A stretch of DNA of 16,590 nt from JBCCFX01 sp039029515 (GTDB lineage: Bacteria; Planctomycetota; Phycisphaerae; Phycisphaerales; SM1A02): contig JBCCFX010000072.1 in assembly GCA_039029515.1 (NCBI GenBank), positions 1 to 16,590 of the forward strand, read 5' to 3'. The notes beneath the pieces are model-generated. The model was not told the origin of the DNA, did not search any database, and worked only from the letters and a program-made list of their open reading frames with translations. How positions within the stretch are numbered: position 1 is the stretch's first letter; the number at the start of each line of letters is the position of its first letter. Shown piece by piece: positions 8,198 through 15,514 of the stretch. The position numbers and the translations under genes are program-made.

Positions 8198-10018
8198 TCA
8201 GGCAGACCTGAGCCACGAGTGATCCGTATTCAGCACGCTTTCTGCATCCGCAGGCGTGAGCGGCTTGGCAAAGTAGTAGCCTTGGCCAATCTCGCAGCCC
8301 ATGCCGAGGATTTGTTCAAGCTGATTGCGCGTCTCAATGCCTTCCGCGGTCACCTGAAGACGAAGATGGTGCGCGAGCGCGACGATCGCGTGCACGATCG
8401 CAGCGTGCTCTTCGTCCTGGCCCATGTTGTTGATGAACTCGCGGTCGATCTTGAGCTTGCTGATCGGGAAGTGATGCAGGCAGCTCAGCGATGAATAGCC
8501 GGTGCCGAAGTCATCCATATGAAGTTCGATGCCCATATCGCGGATCTCTGCGAGCGTGCGCGATGCGGAGTTCGGATTCTCCATCAGCACGCTCTCAGTG
8601 ATTTCCACATTGATGTGGCGGCCTTCGAGCCGGTACTCCTCGAGCAGCGATCGCAACTGCGGGACGAGATCGGGCGCCTGCATGTGATTGCGTGAGATAT
8701 TCACGCTCACGGAGAAGTCGTCATCCAGATCGAGCCGTCGACGCCAATCAGCGAGTTGACGACATGACTCGCGAAGCACCCAGCGGCCGATTGGGACGAT
8801 GAGGCCGGTCTCTTCGGCGATCGGAATGAAGTCCACCGGCGAGACGGTGCCTCGTTCCGGATGCTCCCAACGGATAAGCGCTTCGAATCCTTCGATGGTG
8901 CCGGTCGTCAGCCGCACGAGCGGTTGGTACATCAGCCGGAATTCATTGCGGTCGACCGCATGGCGCAGATCGGTTTCCAGGCGAAGTCGTTCAATCGCTT
9001 CGTCGTGCATGCTCTGGTCGAAGACGGCGTAGCAACTTCGGCCATCAGCTTTGGCGCGATACATCGCGGTGTCTGCATCGCGGAGCATATGGTCCGGATC
9101 ACGATAGTTGTTATCGCTCAGCGCGATGCCGATGCTCGCGGAGATGAAGATCTCCTGGTTGCTGAGTTCAAACGGCTGTTCGAGTGCGTGCAGGAATCGT
9201 CGGGCAACGCGCGTGGCGTCGCTGTGGTGCTGCAGATCGTCAAGGATGATGAAGAATTCATCGCCACCGATGCGCGCGACATCGTGTTCCGTCGCGCGGG
9301 CCACGGTATCGGACTGTCGGAGGCAACGTCGCAGGCGTCGGGACACGGCGATCAGCAGTCGATCGCCTTCTTCGTGGCCCAATCCGTCATTCACGACGTT
9401 GAATCGATCAAGGTCGACGAACAGCAGCGCAAAGTGGTAGTCGTGACGACGACGCTGGCGTTCGATGCACGTGCGAATGCGATCGAGCAGCAATGCGCGG
9501 TTCGCAAGGCCGGTCAGACCGTCATGCAGCGGGTCGGCCTGCACGCAGACGATGCCATCGCGCACATGCTCGCTGATGGTCCATCGTTCCATGATGCGGT
9601 CAAGATGAAACTGAAATGTCGTCGCATCGCCGGTAAGGTCCAGCGGGTAGATGCGACGTCGATCGAGCGTTTCTGAGTTGATGATCCACTCGGGCAAGTC
9701 GGGGCCGGGCAAGCCGACGGCGACCTGCAATCGAAGGTCCGTGCGCAGGAGATGTTCGAGTGTGCGTTCGGCTTCGCGAGCGTGGACCGGGTCATCGTCT
9801 GACAGGTCTGCGATGACGGCCGAGAACGGACGACCCGCGGAGGCTGCTCGTCGCACCGATGTGTAGGCGTTTCTTGTGAAGTCAACGATGTCAACATCGA
9901 TCGGTTGCGATGCATCCTGCGCTCGGTTCTGCAGCGCGAGGATGAGTTCCGGACGCGAGGTCCGCAAACGCTTGTCCACGAGGAATCGGCGAACGGATTG
10001 GTTCGTCTCAGTGGCCAT
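8198..10018 (-). CDS. GGDEF-EAL cyclic-di-GMP enzyme with degenerate receiver-like N-terminus
   Basis: The protein has 606 residues and should make and/or break cyclic di-GMP in the cytoplasm. Residues about 1-148 resemble a response-regulator receiver: 'RRFLVDKRLR' where the acidic pair normally lies, 'AGRPFSAVIADL' with a possible phospho-acceptor Asp71, and 'RRIYPLDL' where the conserved Lys would be. GGDEF domain about 161-335: 'DPLHDGLTGLANR', intact GGDEF at 251-255, 'FVDLDRFNVVND' upstream. No inhibitory RxxD at the canonical spacing; RQSD at 234-237 sits too far away. EAL domain about 346-595: EAL 379-381, Asn440, Glu475, DDFGTGYSS 502-510, Lys523, Glu559, Gln579, so both domains look active. 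No membrane segments. The 53-residue gene ends 11 bp upstream, implying co-transcription; a ribosome site before ATG 10018 is weak, which fits translational coupling. Confidence 0.93.
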   Translation of the reverse strand: MATETNQSVRRFLVDKRLRTSRPELILALQNRAQDASQPIDVDIVDFTRNAYTSVRRAASAGRPFSAVIADLSDDDPVHAREAERTLEHLLRTDLRLQVAVGLPGPDLPEWIINSETLDRRRIYPLDLTGDATTFQFHLDRIMERWTISEHVRDGIVCVQADPLHDGLTGLANRALLLDRIRTCIERQRRRHDYHFALLFVDLDRFNVVNDGLGHEEGDRLLIAVSRRLRRCLRQSDTVARATEHDVARIGGDEFFIILDDLQHHSDATRVARRFLHALEQPFELSNQEIFISASIGIALSDNNYRDPDHMLRDADTAMYRAKADGRSCYAVFDQSMHDEAIERLRLETDLRHAVDRNEFRLMYQPLVRLTTGTIEGFEALIRWEHPERGTVSPVDFIPIAEETGLIVPIGRWVLRESCRQLADWRRRLDLDDDFSVSVNISRNHMQAPDLVPQLRSLLEEYRLEGRHINVEITESVLMENPNSASRTLAEIRDMGIELHMDDFGTGYSSLSCLHHFPISKLKIDREFINNMGQDEEHAAIVHAIVALAHHLRLQVTAEGIETRNQLEQILGMGCEIGQGYYFAKPLTPADAESVLNTDHSWLRSA

Positions 10019-10029
10019 GCAGTCGTGCC

Positions 10030-10191
10030 TCAGGCGGCCTGTCCTTCGTTCTGCGTGTCCTCGGAATCGTTCGTGTCAATCGTGTCGTCCGCGATGGTCT
10101 CAAGCTTCAGTGCTTCGATCGACCGGAGTTGCTCCGGCGTCTGGTCTCGGCGTGCCGCCTCCACCGGAATGAATACAGAATGATCCAACAT
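10030..10191 (-). CDS. Small hypothetical protein (53 aa) upstream of the GGDEF-EAL gene
   Basis: I do not recognise this protein. The start at ATG 10191 is favoured by GGGGAG (10198-10203, minus strand) 6 nt upstream. An ATG at 10314 in the same frame would give 94 residues but has no ribosome site and would run through the base-paired leader. The product begins 'MLDHSVFIPVEAARRDQ' and has a middle likely to be helical ('PEQLRSIEALKLETIA'). It ends with an acidic, disordered-looking tail ('DDTIDTNDSEDTQNEGQAA'). No signal peptide, membrane segment or Cys. Its position 11 bp before a cyclic-di-GMP enzyme suggests a partner or regulator of that enzyme, which is inference only. It could also be a translated leader with no function of its own. 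Confidence 0.55.
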   Translation of the reverse strand: MLDHSVFIPVEAARRDQTPEQLRSIEALKLETIADDTIDTNDSEDTQNEGQAA

Positions 10192-10308
10192 GACGTTCTC
10201 CCCAGACCGTTTGAGGCCGCTCCCCTCGAGCGGCGTCATTCGGTCCGCATCATGTATCGACGAAGCATGGTCAAGCATTCGGTCTGGACAAACATTGTGA
10301 ATCGGACC
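10192..10308 (-). promoter_or_regulatory. Structured leader of the small gene / GGDEF-EAL operon
   Basis: On the minus strand, CCAGACCG (10280-10287) can pair perfectly with CGGTCTGG (10202-10209). The second arm overlaps the first two G of the ribosome site GGGGAG. Between them lies a perfect 7-bp hairpin GCCGCTC-GAGGG-GAGCGGC (10216-10234). A 6-bp pairing GGTCCG (10303-10308) with CGGACC (10242-10247) would cross the first helix, so the two are alternatives or a pseudoknot. I see no known c-di-GMP riboswitch consensus. There is no T-run after the hairpin, so control of translation is more plausible than termination. Confidence 0.4.
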
Positions 10309-10475
10309 TGTCATACGGATCGGTGCCGGCGCCGTATCGAATCGGACCTCGCCCCTTTGATCGCCCTGAAATCGGGGTGCTTATCAGCACGGTCCGAGTC
10401 GAATTCAGTCTGTGCCGCTGGTTCTCCCTGTGCGTTCCGGGCCACTTGTTCCTGTCGAGCGTGATGCGCACGTCC

Positions 10476-10518
10476 ACAAAAACACCCCCGCCGCCGGCAC
10501 GCCGGCGACAAGGGTGTT
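10476..10518 (-). terminator. Rho-independent terminator of the PilZ gene
   Basis: On the minus strand an outer stem AACACCC/GGGTGTT (10512-10518 with 10481-10487) encloses an inner 7-bp stem CGCCGGC/GCCGGCG (10501-10507 with 10492-10498) with a 2-nt loop. It is followed by TTTTTGT. It begins 30 bp after the stop codon at 10548. The four-base internal loops between stems make it less regular than the terminator at 22-53. Confidence 0.8.
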
Positions 10519-10547
10519 CACAGAGGTCAGAAGCAGGGGATTCGCGG

Positions 10548-10874
10548 TCAGGCTTCGAGGAACGAAAGTCCGATGTCGTAGCCCGAACCGTCATCAACCT
10601 TGCGAACCCAACGCACCATCACGGTGCGGTCGAGCGGTGTTCCTTCCGGCAGCAGTCGCAGCGCCATACCGGTCATTCCCTTCACCATGGGTAGCCGGCT
10701 ACGCACGCGCAGGCCGTGTTCGCTGACGTCAATGACTGAGTACCGACCCATGGAATCCAGGTCATGGTGCCAGACGATCGTCAACTCCGTCGTAAACGGC
10801 AGTCGCGTCTCGCTTCGGCGCTCATCGGTCGGATTGGGCGGCATGACATGTTCGAGTACACCATCGTGGATCAT
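10548..10874 (-). CDS. PilZ-domain cyclic-di-GMP-binding protein
   Basis: The 108-residue product is almost a bare PilZ domain, a cytoplasmic cyclic-di-GMP receptor. Both ligand motifs are present: RxxxR at 20-24 ('RRSETR') and DxSxxG at 49-54 ('DVSEHG'), with the usual spacing. The following strands ('LRVRSRLPMVKGM', 'MVRWVRKVDDGSGYDIGLSFLE') match the family's barrel. There is no effector domain, so it probably acts by binding a partner. The start is uncertain: ATG 10874 and ATG 10844 ('MPPNPTDERR') are in frame and neither has a good ribosome site. The second gives 98 residues and starts just before the RxxxR motif. It has its own terminator, so it is probably transcribed apart from the GGDEF-EAL gene, but the shared strand and ligand suggest a functional link. 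Confidence 0.88.
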   Translation of the reverse strand: MIHDGVLEHVMPPNPTDERRSETRLPFTTELTIVWHHDLDSMGRYSVIDVSEHGLRVRSRLPMVKGMTGMALRLLPEGTPLDRTVMVRWVRKVDDGSGYDIGLSFLEA

Positions 10875-10973
10875 GTCCCAAGCGTCATATACACGCGCGC
10901 ATCCGCCGAACGAATCACATGATCATCCGCGTGTGACGTCCGGTCGTCCGGTCTGGGTGACGTGCGCAGTCAT

Positions 10974-12239
10974 TCAGGGGCGGATCTGGCCGCGCCCTTC
11001 GATGATGTACTTGTAGGACGTCAACGATTCGATGCCGCACGGACCGCGGGCATGAACCTTATCGGTACTGATCCCGATCTCGGCGCCGAGTCCGAACTCA
11101 GCGCCGTCGGTGAACCGGCTGGACGCATTGACGTACACCGCAGCGGAATCCACGCCACGCAGGAAGCGCTGCGCTGTTGCCGCATTCTCGGACACGATCA
11201 CGTCGCTGTGTCGCGAGCCGTGGTGGTCGATGTGATCCATCGCCGCATCAGCGCTCGACACAACGCGGATCGACAGAATGAGGTCGAGGTACTCCGCCGA
11301 CCAGTCATCATCGTGGGCAGCAATGGCGTCCGGTATCACCGCGCACGTGCGCGCATCGCCGCGGAGCTCGACGCCATAGCCGGCGAGTCGTCGGGCCAGT
11401 CGGGGCAGGAACGCATCCGCGATCGACTCATGGACGAGCACCGTCTCCGTCGCATTGCAGACGCCCGGACGCTGGACTTTGCCGTTCTCGACGATGTTCA
11501 GAGCCATCTCCAGGTCGGCATCGACGTCAACGTAGACATGGCAGATGCCCTTGTAGTGCTTGAGGACTGGCATGGTCGCGTGGCCGGCCACGGCACGGAT
11601 CAGCCCTTCGCCGCCGCGCGGTATGACAAGATCAATCGTGTCATAGCGCTGCAACAGATCGTGGACGACGCTTCGGTCACGTGTGTCAAGCAACTGCATC
11701 GCGTGCGCCGGCATGCCGCACGAGACACCGCCTTGCTCCATCGCCTGCAGAATGGCCCGGTTGCTTTCCAGCGCTTCCGAACCGCCTTTGAGGATGACCG
11801 CGTTGCCAGCCTTGAAGCACAAGCTGCCGGCATCGGCGGTGACGTTCGGGCGGGATTCATAGATCATTGCGATCACACCCAGCGGCACCGCGACTCGTCG
11901 AATGCGCATCCCGTTGGCATGAATGCGTTCGTTCAGATCGATATGCAGCGGATCGGGCAGATCGGCGACGGCGCGAACACCTGCGGTCATCGCATGAAGA
12001 CGGTCATCGTCCAGTCGCAGTCGATCAAGCATGGCCGGCGACAGTCCTGTGGACTCACCGGCGGTGACGTCACGTGCATTCGCCGCAAGGATGTCGCTGG
12101 ACTGCGCATTGATCGCCTCCGACATCGCGTAGAGCACATCGCGGCGCTGCTGCGACGAGAGCCACTCGATCGCCCGAGCAGCCGCGCGAGCCTGCCGGCA
12201 GATCGCATCGATGTCGAGACCGTGTGCATTCACGCGCAT
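10974..12239 (-). CDS. proA: Gamma-glutamyl phosphate reductase (glutamate-5-semialdehyde dehydrogenase)
   Basis: Second step of proline synthesis: NADPH-dependent reduction of gamma-glutamyl phosphate to glutamate-5-semialdehyde, in the cytoplasm. The 421 residues match the usual family length of about 415-430. Clear landmarks are 'RRVAVPLGVIAMIYESRPNV' (114-133), 'CFKAGNAVILKGGSEA' (141-156), 'DLVIPRGGEGLI' (203-214), the catalytic Cys261 in 'RPGVCNATET', 'AVYVNASSRFTDGAEFGLGA' (367-386) and 'STDKVHARGPCGIESLTSYK' (391-410). Start ATG 12239 has only a weak ribosome site, but no other in-frame start fits the family N-terminus better. It is divergent from proB with a gap of about 50 bp; most bacteria keep the two as a proBA operon. 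Confidence 0.96.
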   Translation of the reverse strand: MRVNAHGLDIDAICRQARAAARAIEWLSSQQRRDVLYAMSEAINAQSSDILAANARDVTAGESTGLSPAMLDRLRLDDDRLHAMTAGVRAVADLPDPLHIDLNERIHANGMRIRRVAVPLGVIAMIYESRPNVTADAGSLCFKAGNAVILKGGSEALESNRAILQAMEQGGVSCGMPAHAMQLLDTRDRSVVHDLLQRYDTIDLVIPRGGEGLIRAVAGHATMPVLKHYKGICHVYVDVDADLEMALNIVENGKVQRPGVCNATETVLVHESIADAFLPRLARRLAGYGVELRGDARTCAVIPDAIAAHDDDWSAEYLDLILSIRVVSSADAAMDHIDHHGSRHSDVIVSENAATAQRFLRGVDSAAVYVNASSRFTDGAEFGLGAEIGISTDKVHARGPCGIESLTSYKYIIEGRGQIRP

Positions 12240-12286
12240 GATGGTACCGCAGACGCTGCTTGCGAGATGCGACCGATTCGTCTCTC
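12240..12286. promoter_or_regulatory. Short divergent gap between proA and proB
   Basis: Only about 47 bp separate the two divergent starts (up to 59 bp if proB starts at 12299). The promoters must therefore overlap each other or reach into the coding sequences. I see no -10/-35 pair, operator or hairpin that I could support. Confidence 0.45.
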
Positions 12287-13465
12287 ATGGGCAGCATGAT
12301 GGCTCACGATCATCATGACCCCGCGACTCGCGAGCACCGGCCGGGCGGCTGGAATCGCGTCGTCGTCAAACTGGGCAGTCATGCCGTGGTCGATGCTGAT
12401 GGTCGGATCGATGAAGGACGCTGCCGGGCGTATGTCGATCAGATGATCAAATTGCACCGTTCTGGTGTCGACGTGATCTGTGTGTCATCCGGCGCGGTCG
12501 CTGCGGGACTGAGTGATCTCGGTCTGGCGCAGCGCCCGACGGATCTGCCGAGTCTTCAGGCCGCGGCGGCGATCGGTCAGGCGCGGCTCGTCGAACGCTA
12601 TCGGCAGTACTTCCAGGCCGCTGACATACGCGTCGCGCAGGTCCTGTTGATTCATGATGACCTTCGTCATCGTGAACGTCATCTCAATGCTCGGTACACC
12701 CTTGAACGCCTGCTGCAGGCGCGCATCGTTCCGATCATCAATGAGAATGACACGGTCTCTGTGGCTGAGATGCGATTCGGTGATAACGATGCCCTGTCAG
12801 CGCTTGTGGCGATGTTGCTGCACGCCGATGCGCTGGTCATGCTGACGAACACCGATGGGATTCTCGATTTCACAACCGCCGTTGATGGCGAGCGCGTTCC
12901 GTTTGCCGTCGGCGTGAGCAATGCGATTCGTGAACTCGTACAGCCAGGCCAGAGTTCCTTCGGGCGCGGCGGCATGATGTCCAAGCTGGATGCCGCGGAC
13001 ATGGTCACGTCATGTGGCGCTTGCTGCCATATCGCGCACGCCGAGATGCCGGATGTCCTGACGCGGCTGTGGGAGGGTGAGTCAGTCGGCACGACGTTCG
13101 CGCCCGCCGAGCGTCGGCTGTCGCCGCGGAAGCGCTGGATTGCGTTCTTTGATCATCCGCAAGGCACCGTCCGGCTCGATGATGGCGCCGTCGAGGCGGT
13201 TCGCGATCGCGGCCGGAGCCTGCTCGCGGTTGGCGTCGTGGCCGTCGATGGCACATTCGATCGCGGTGCGCCGGTTCGGCTCGTGGATTCCTCCGGACGG
13301 GAGATCGGTCGCGGCCTCACAAGCTTCGATGCGGACGATCTGCGCGCGATCGCCGGCCAGGCCTCCGAAGCCATTGATCGAATTCTCGGACGATGCGAGT
13401 ACGCGGAGGTCATTCATCGGGACAACCTCGCGCTGACCGCCAGTGCGGATGAGCCGCGTGATTGA
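12287..13465 (+). CDS. proB: Glutamate 5-kinase with PUA domain
   Basis: First step of proline synthesis: ATP-dependent phosphorylation of glutamate, normally feedback-inhibited by proline. Counting from ATG 12287 (392 residues), an amino-acid-kinase domain spans about 22-255 and a C-terminal PUA domain about 285-365. Motifs: 'VVVKLGS' (25-31), 'CVSSGAVAAG' (65-74), 'PIINENDTVSVAEMRFGDND' (149-168), 'MLTNTDGIL' (185-193), 'GRGGMMSKLDAA' (226-237). PUA: 'LLAVGVVAVDGTFDRGAPV'. The length fits the PUA-containing form. Starts at 12260 (TTG), 12296 and 12299 (ATG) are also possible; none has a good ribosome site, and the conserved domain begins about 20 residues in. It lies on the strand opposite proA, so coordinated expression needs a shared divergent control region or separate regulation. 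Confidence 0.95.
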   Translation: MGSMMAHDHHDPATREHRPGGWNRVVVKLGSHAVVDADGRIDEGRCRAYVDQMIKLHRSGVDVICVSSGAVAAGLSDLGLAQRPTDLPSLQAAAAIGQARLVERYRQYFQAADIRVAQVLLIHDDLRHRERHLNARYTLERLLQARIVPIINENDTVSVAEMRFGDNDALSALVAMLLHADALVMLTNTDGILDFTTAVDGERVPFAVGVSNAIRELVQPGQSSFGRGGMMSKLDAADMVTSCGACCHIAHAEMPDVLTRLWEGESVGTTFAPAERRLSPRKRWIAFFDHPQGTVRLDDGAVEAVRDRGRSLLAVGVVAVDGTFDRGAPVRLVDSSGREIGRGLTSFDADDLRAIAGQASEAIDRILGRCEYAEVIHRDNLALTASADEPRD

Positions 13466-13529
13466 TCGACGCCGCATGCTGTGACATCCATCCTGATGAC
13501 CCCCGACGCGATCTTTCGAGCCACCACGC

Positions 13530-13568
13530 CGATTGACCGATAAGACCAATCGCGCGTCAGTGCGATTG
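13530..13568 (+). promoter_or_regulatory. Mutually exclusive inverted repeats before the acidic-protein gene
   Basis: CAATCGC (13547-13553) can pair with GCGATTG (13562-13568) across 8 nt, or its first six bases with CGATTG (13530-13535) across 11 nt. Both hairpins cannot form at once. The downstream one ends 4 nt before ATG 13573 and would cover the place of a ribosome site. There is no T-run, so this is not a terminator for proB. It could be chance. Confidence 0.3.
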
Positions 13569-13572
13569 CACC

Positions 13573-15063
13573 ATGGATGAACACCGCAACCCATCTCATG
13601 ACGATCCGCCACCATCGGCCAGTACGCCGGATCCGGCGTCCATTCCACCGGCACCGCCTGAGGCGAATGCGGCTGAACTCGACGCGATTTTCCACGCGCT
13701 CGACGACGATGCATCGCGGGTGACTGATGAGCCGGCGGTTCCTTCGGTGCCTGACGCCAGCGCGGACGCCAGTGCGGACGACACCAACGATGCAGAGCTC
13801 GCGGATGCCACGGCACGCGAGAGCGAAGTGTCATCCTCCGCCGTCTCTGAGTACACACTGAATCTCGACGACGTGCTGGACGGCGTGTTTGACTCGGCCG
13901 ACGCGGTGTTGAACGATGCACTCGACGCGGAGCCGCCAACGACGGAACCAATCCCGCAGCCTGTTCTCGAATCGCCGAGCGCTGACGCGGTCGTTCCTGA
14001 TCCCGCGCTGCCTGATCCTGCACCTGTGGTCGAGGCCGACGACGCGGTCTCAATTCCCGAAGTCGTGATGCACGATGATGCACCGTCAATGCCCGTCGAT
14101 GCGCTGGTCGATGATGCTGCATCCGAGCCGGCGATAGATCCGGTCATTGAGCCGGTCGCGGAATCGATGATGGATTCCACGTCCGAGGCGCACATGGATG
14201 CTCCGCCTGCGCAGGACGCCGAGACGACATCCGTGCAGCGGGAGACGATCGCCGCAAGCGCCGTCGCGGTGACCACGCCGGCATTCGCGCCGGACATTTC
14301 CGCGCCTGCCGCTCGTCGTGAACTCGAGGATGAGGATCGGTCCATTGCCGACAACGTCGAGTCGATGTTGTCGGGCGATTTCGATTCGGTGGACGAAGTG
14401 CTCGATGCGCTCTTCGATCCCTCAACCGCGGTGATTCAGGATGACATCTCAGATCGCGAGTTGGAAGCAGAGTTCGCGGAAGCGCGCGACTCGCTGACGG
14501 ACTCAATCGCCGATGAACTGGTGGATTCGGCAGTGACATCGCCGGCGGATGCTGGCGTGACGGCATCGACAGCACCGGTCGATGTGCCTGCACCAGCCGA
14601 AGCCGAACTTGCGACGGCGGACGTCGTCGCGGAAATGGATGCTGCGGCGAACGATGCTCCCGCCGACATGGCCGACCTGCTCGCGGAAGCACCGACCTCG
14701 ACGCCTGCAGACGATGTGCCTGAAGAAGCGCCTGTGGAAGCCGAGGCATCACCGCCGCCGGTCGAAGCGTCGGAGCCGGAACCAGTTGCCGTCGCGGCAA
14801 CATCCGAGCCGGATCTGGCTGACATGTCAGATTTTGTCGAGCCACAGGAACTGGAGCCGGCGTCAGCGACGGTGGAGTCGAAGGTCTCGTTGGGCGCACT
14901 GCTTGAGCGCGCGGAACCGATTGTGCTTCCCGTGATGCGCATCGTGTCGTTCCCGATGAACTTCGTTCCTGAGTCACATCGGCGCACACTGGATTTCATC
15001 GCGCTGACGATGATCTTCTGGGTACCAATCGTCTGGTTGATTGCGTTGTTTATGTCCGGCTGA
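13573..15063 (+). CDS. Unknown acidic, low-complexity protein with one C-terminal membrane segment
   Basis: I do not recognise this 496-residue protein. Residues 1-430 are rich in Ala, Asp, Glu, Pro, Val and Ser, mostly disordered-looking, with no Cys and no Lys; the only Lys in the whole protein is 437. Three short segments look ordered and alike: 'ELDAIFHALDDDAS' (35-48), 'LDDVLDGVFDSADAVLNDAL' (98-117) and 'ESMLSGDFDSVDEVLDALFD' (263-282), probably amphipathic helices. The C-terminus differs in style: 'LLERAEPIVLPVMRIVSFPM' (443-462), Arg/His at 469-471, then one hydrophobic helix (473-493) three residues from the end. With no signal peptide it should be tail-anchored, its body in the cytoplasm. 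The start ATG 13573 has no good ribosome site. Coding is supported by the long frame, consistent protein composition and a sensible membrane anchor. Confidence 0.7.
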   Translation: MDEHRNPSHDDPPPSASTPDPASIPPAPPEANAAELDAIFHALDDDASRVTDEPAVPSVPDASADASADDTNDAELADATARESEVSSSAVSEYTLNLDDVLDGVFDSADAVLNDALDAEPPTTEPIPQPVLESPSADAVVPDPALPDPAPVVEADDAVSIPEVVMHDDAPSMPVDALVDDAASEPAIDPVIEPVAESMMDSTSEAHMDAPPAQDAETTSVQRETIAASAVAVTTPAFAPDISAPAARRELEDEDRSIADNVESMLSGDFDSVDEVLDALFDPSTAVIQDDISDRELEAEFAEARDSLTDSIADELVDSAVTSPADAGVTASTAPVDVPAPAEAELATADVVAEMDAAANDAPADMADLLAEAPTSTPADDVPEEAPVEAEASPPPVEASEPEPVAVAATSEPDLADMSDFVEPQELEPASATVESKVSLGALLERAEPIVLPVMRIVSFPMNFVPESHRRTLDFIALTMIFWVPIVWLIALFMSG

Positions 15064-15065
15064 AT

Positions 15066-15476
15066 TCAGCGGCGTTCGGAAATCGGAATCTGACAGACGT
15101 CGTCCGCGCACTTGCGTCCGAAGAGTCGGCCGAGTGGTACGCGATAACGCGCGAAGACCCGATATCCCAGATCACAGATCGGTCGAAGAATCGGCCAGCC
15201 GGTGGGGGCGAACAGCCAACCGAGTCCGACATGGCGATACGCTTCGCGGAAGACCGCGATGCCGGTGACGATGCGTCCGTCGGCATAGACGCCGTGCATC
15301 GTCGCCATCATGTCATCGAGCGTGCGCCCGAACGGTGAAGGATCAAACGTCGGCGCGGCAATGTCCTCGAACGCCAGCGTGCCGGAACGGTTCATGCGGC
15401 GCAGCAAGCGAATTTCCGCAGCGCAGTATGGGCAGTCCGCATCGAAGAACAGTTTGAATGTCCAGGTTTCAGCCAT
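15066..15476 (-). CDS. DCC-family (DUF393) thiol-disulfide-oxidoreductase-like protein
   Basis: The 136-residue product belongs to the DCC (DUF393) family of thioredoxin-like proteins; the exact reaction is not known for most members. The family signature is present near the start: 'FFDADCPYCAAEI' with Asp-x-x-CxxC (Cys15 and Cys18 from ATG 15476). Further family features are 'MHGVYADGRIVTGIAVFREA' in the middle, 'GWPILRPI', and a C-terminal Cys pair ('GRKCADDVC'). No signal peptide or membrane segment, so probably cytoplasmic. GTG 15479 directly in front is an equally possible start. It begins 38 bp after the lipA stop on the same strand, so the two are probably co-transcribed. Its stop faces that of the acidic-protein gene with 2 bp between. 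Confidence 0.87.
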   Translation of the reverse strand: MAETWTFKLFFDADCPYCAAEIRLLRRMNRSGTLAFEDIAAPTFDPSPFGRTLDDMMATMHGVYADGRIVTGIAVFREAYRHVGLGWLFAPTGWPILRPICDLGYRVFARYRVPLGRLFGRKCADDVCQIPISERR

Positions 15477-15514
15477 CACGCTTGTCTTCGGTCGTCAGCG
15501 GCGTCTGGATGTGC

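Larger units (their letters stand above)
10192..10547. other. 356-bp gap between the small gene and the PilZ gene
   Basis: It contains the terminator of the PilZ gene (10476-10518) and the leader described for the small gene (10192-10308). The remaining part, about 10309-10475, should hold the promoter of the small gene and GGDEF-EAL pair on the minus strand. I see no clear -35/-10 boxes, RNA gene or further reading frame with recognisable content there. Confidence 0.6.

Noticed and set aside
8194..8201. Palindrome CTGATCAG at a convergent gene junction
   Set aside because: It arises because the TGA of one gene directly abuts the TGA of the opposite gene. No stem or T-run suggests a terminator.
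10875..10973. Direct repeats GACCGGAC-GACCGGAC flanked by ACGTCAC between proA and the PilZ gene
   Set aside because: Short tandem similarity in GC-rich DNA with no hairpin, T-run or mobile-element context. Not enough to call a site.
10962..12299. A 445-residue plus-strand frame covering proA
   Set aside because: Antisense to a clear proA. It has no recognisable motif and no ribosome site, and is a shadow of biased codon use.
13082..14122. A 346-residue minus-strand frame over the end of proB and the start of the acidic-protein gene
   Set aside because: It spans two genes and the gap between them. The product is Arg/Pro/His-rich with no domain, as expected for the complement of Asp/Ala/Glu-rich coding sequence.
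15059..15070. 12-bp palindrome GCTGAATTCAGC at the convergent stops of the acidic-protein gene and the DUF393 gene
   Set aside because: Half of the symmetry comes from the two facing stop codons. It is too short and loop-less to be a terminator, so no function is claimed.
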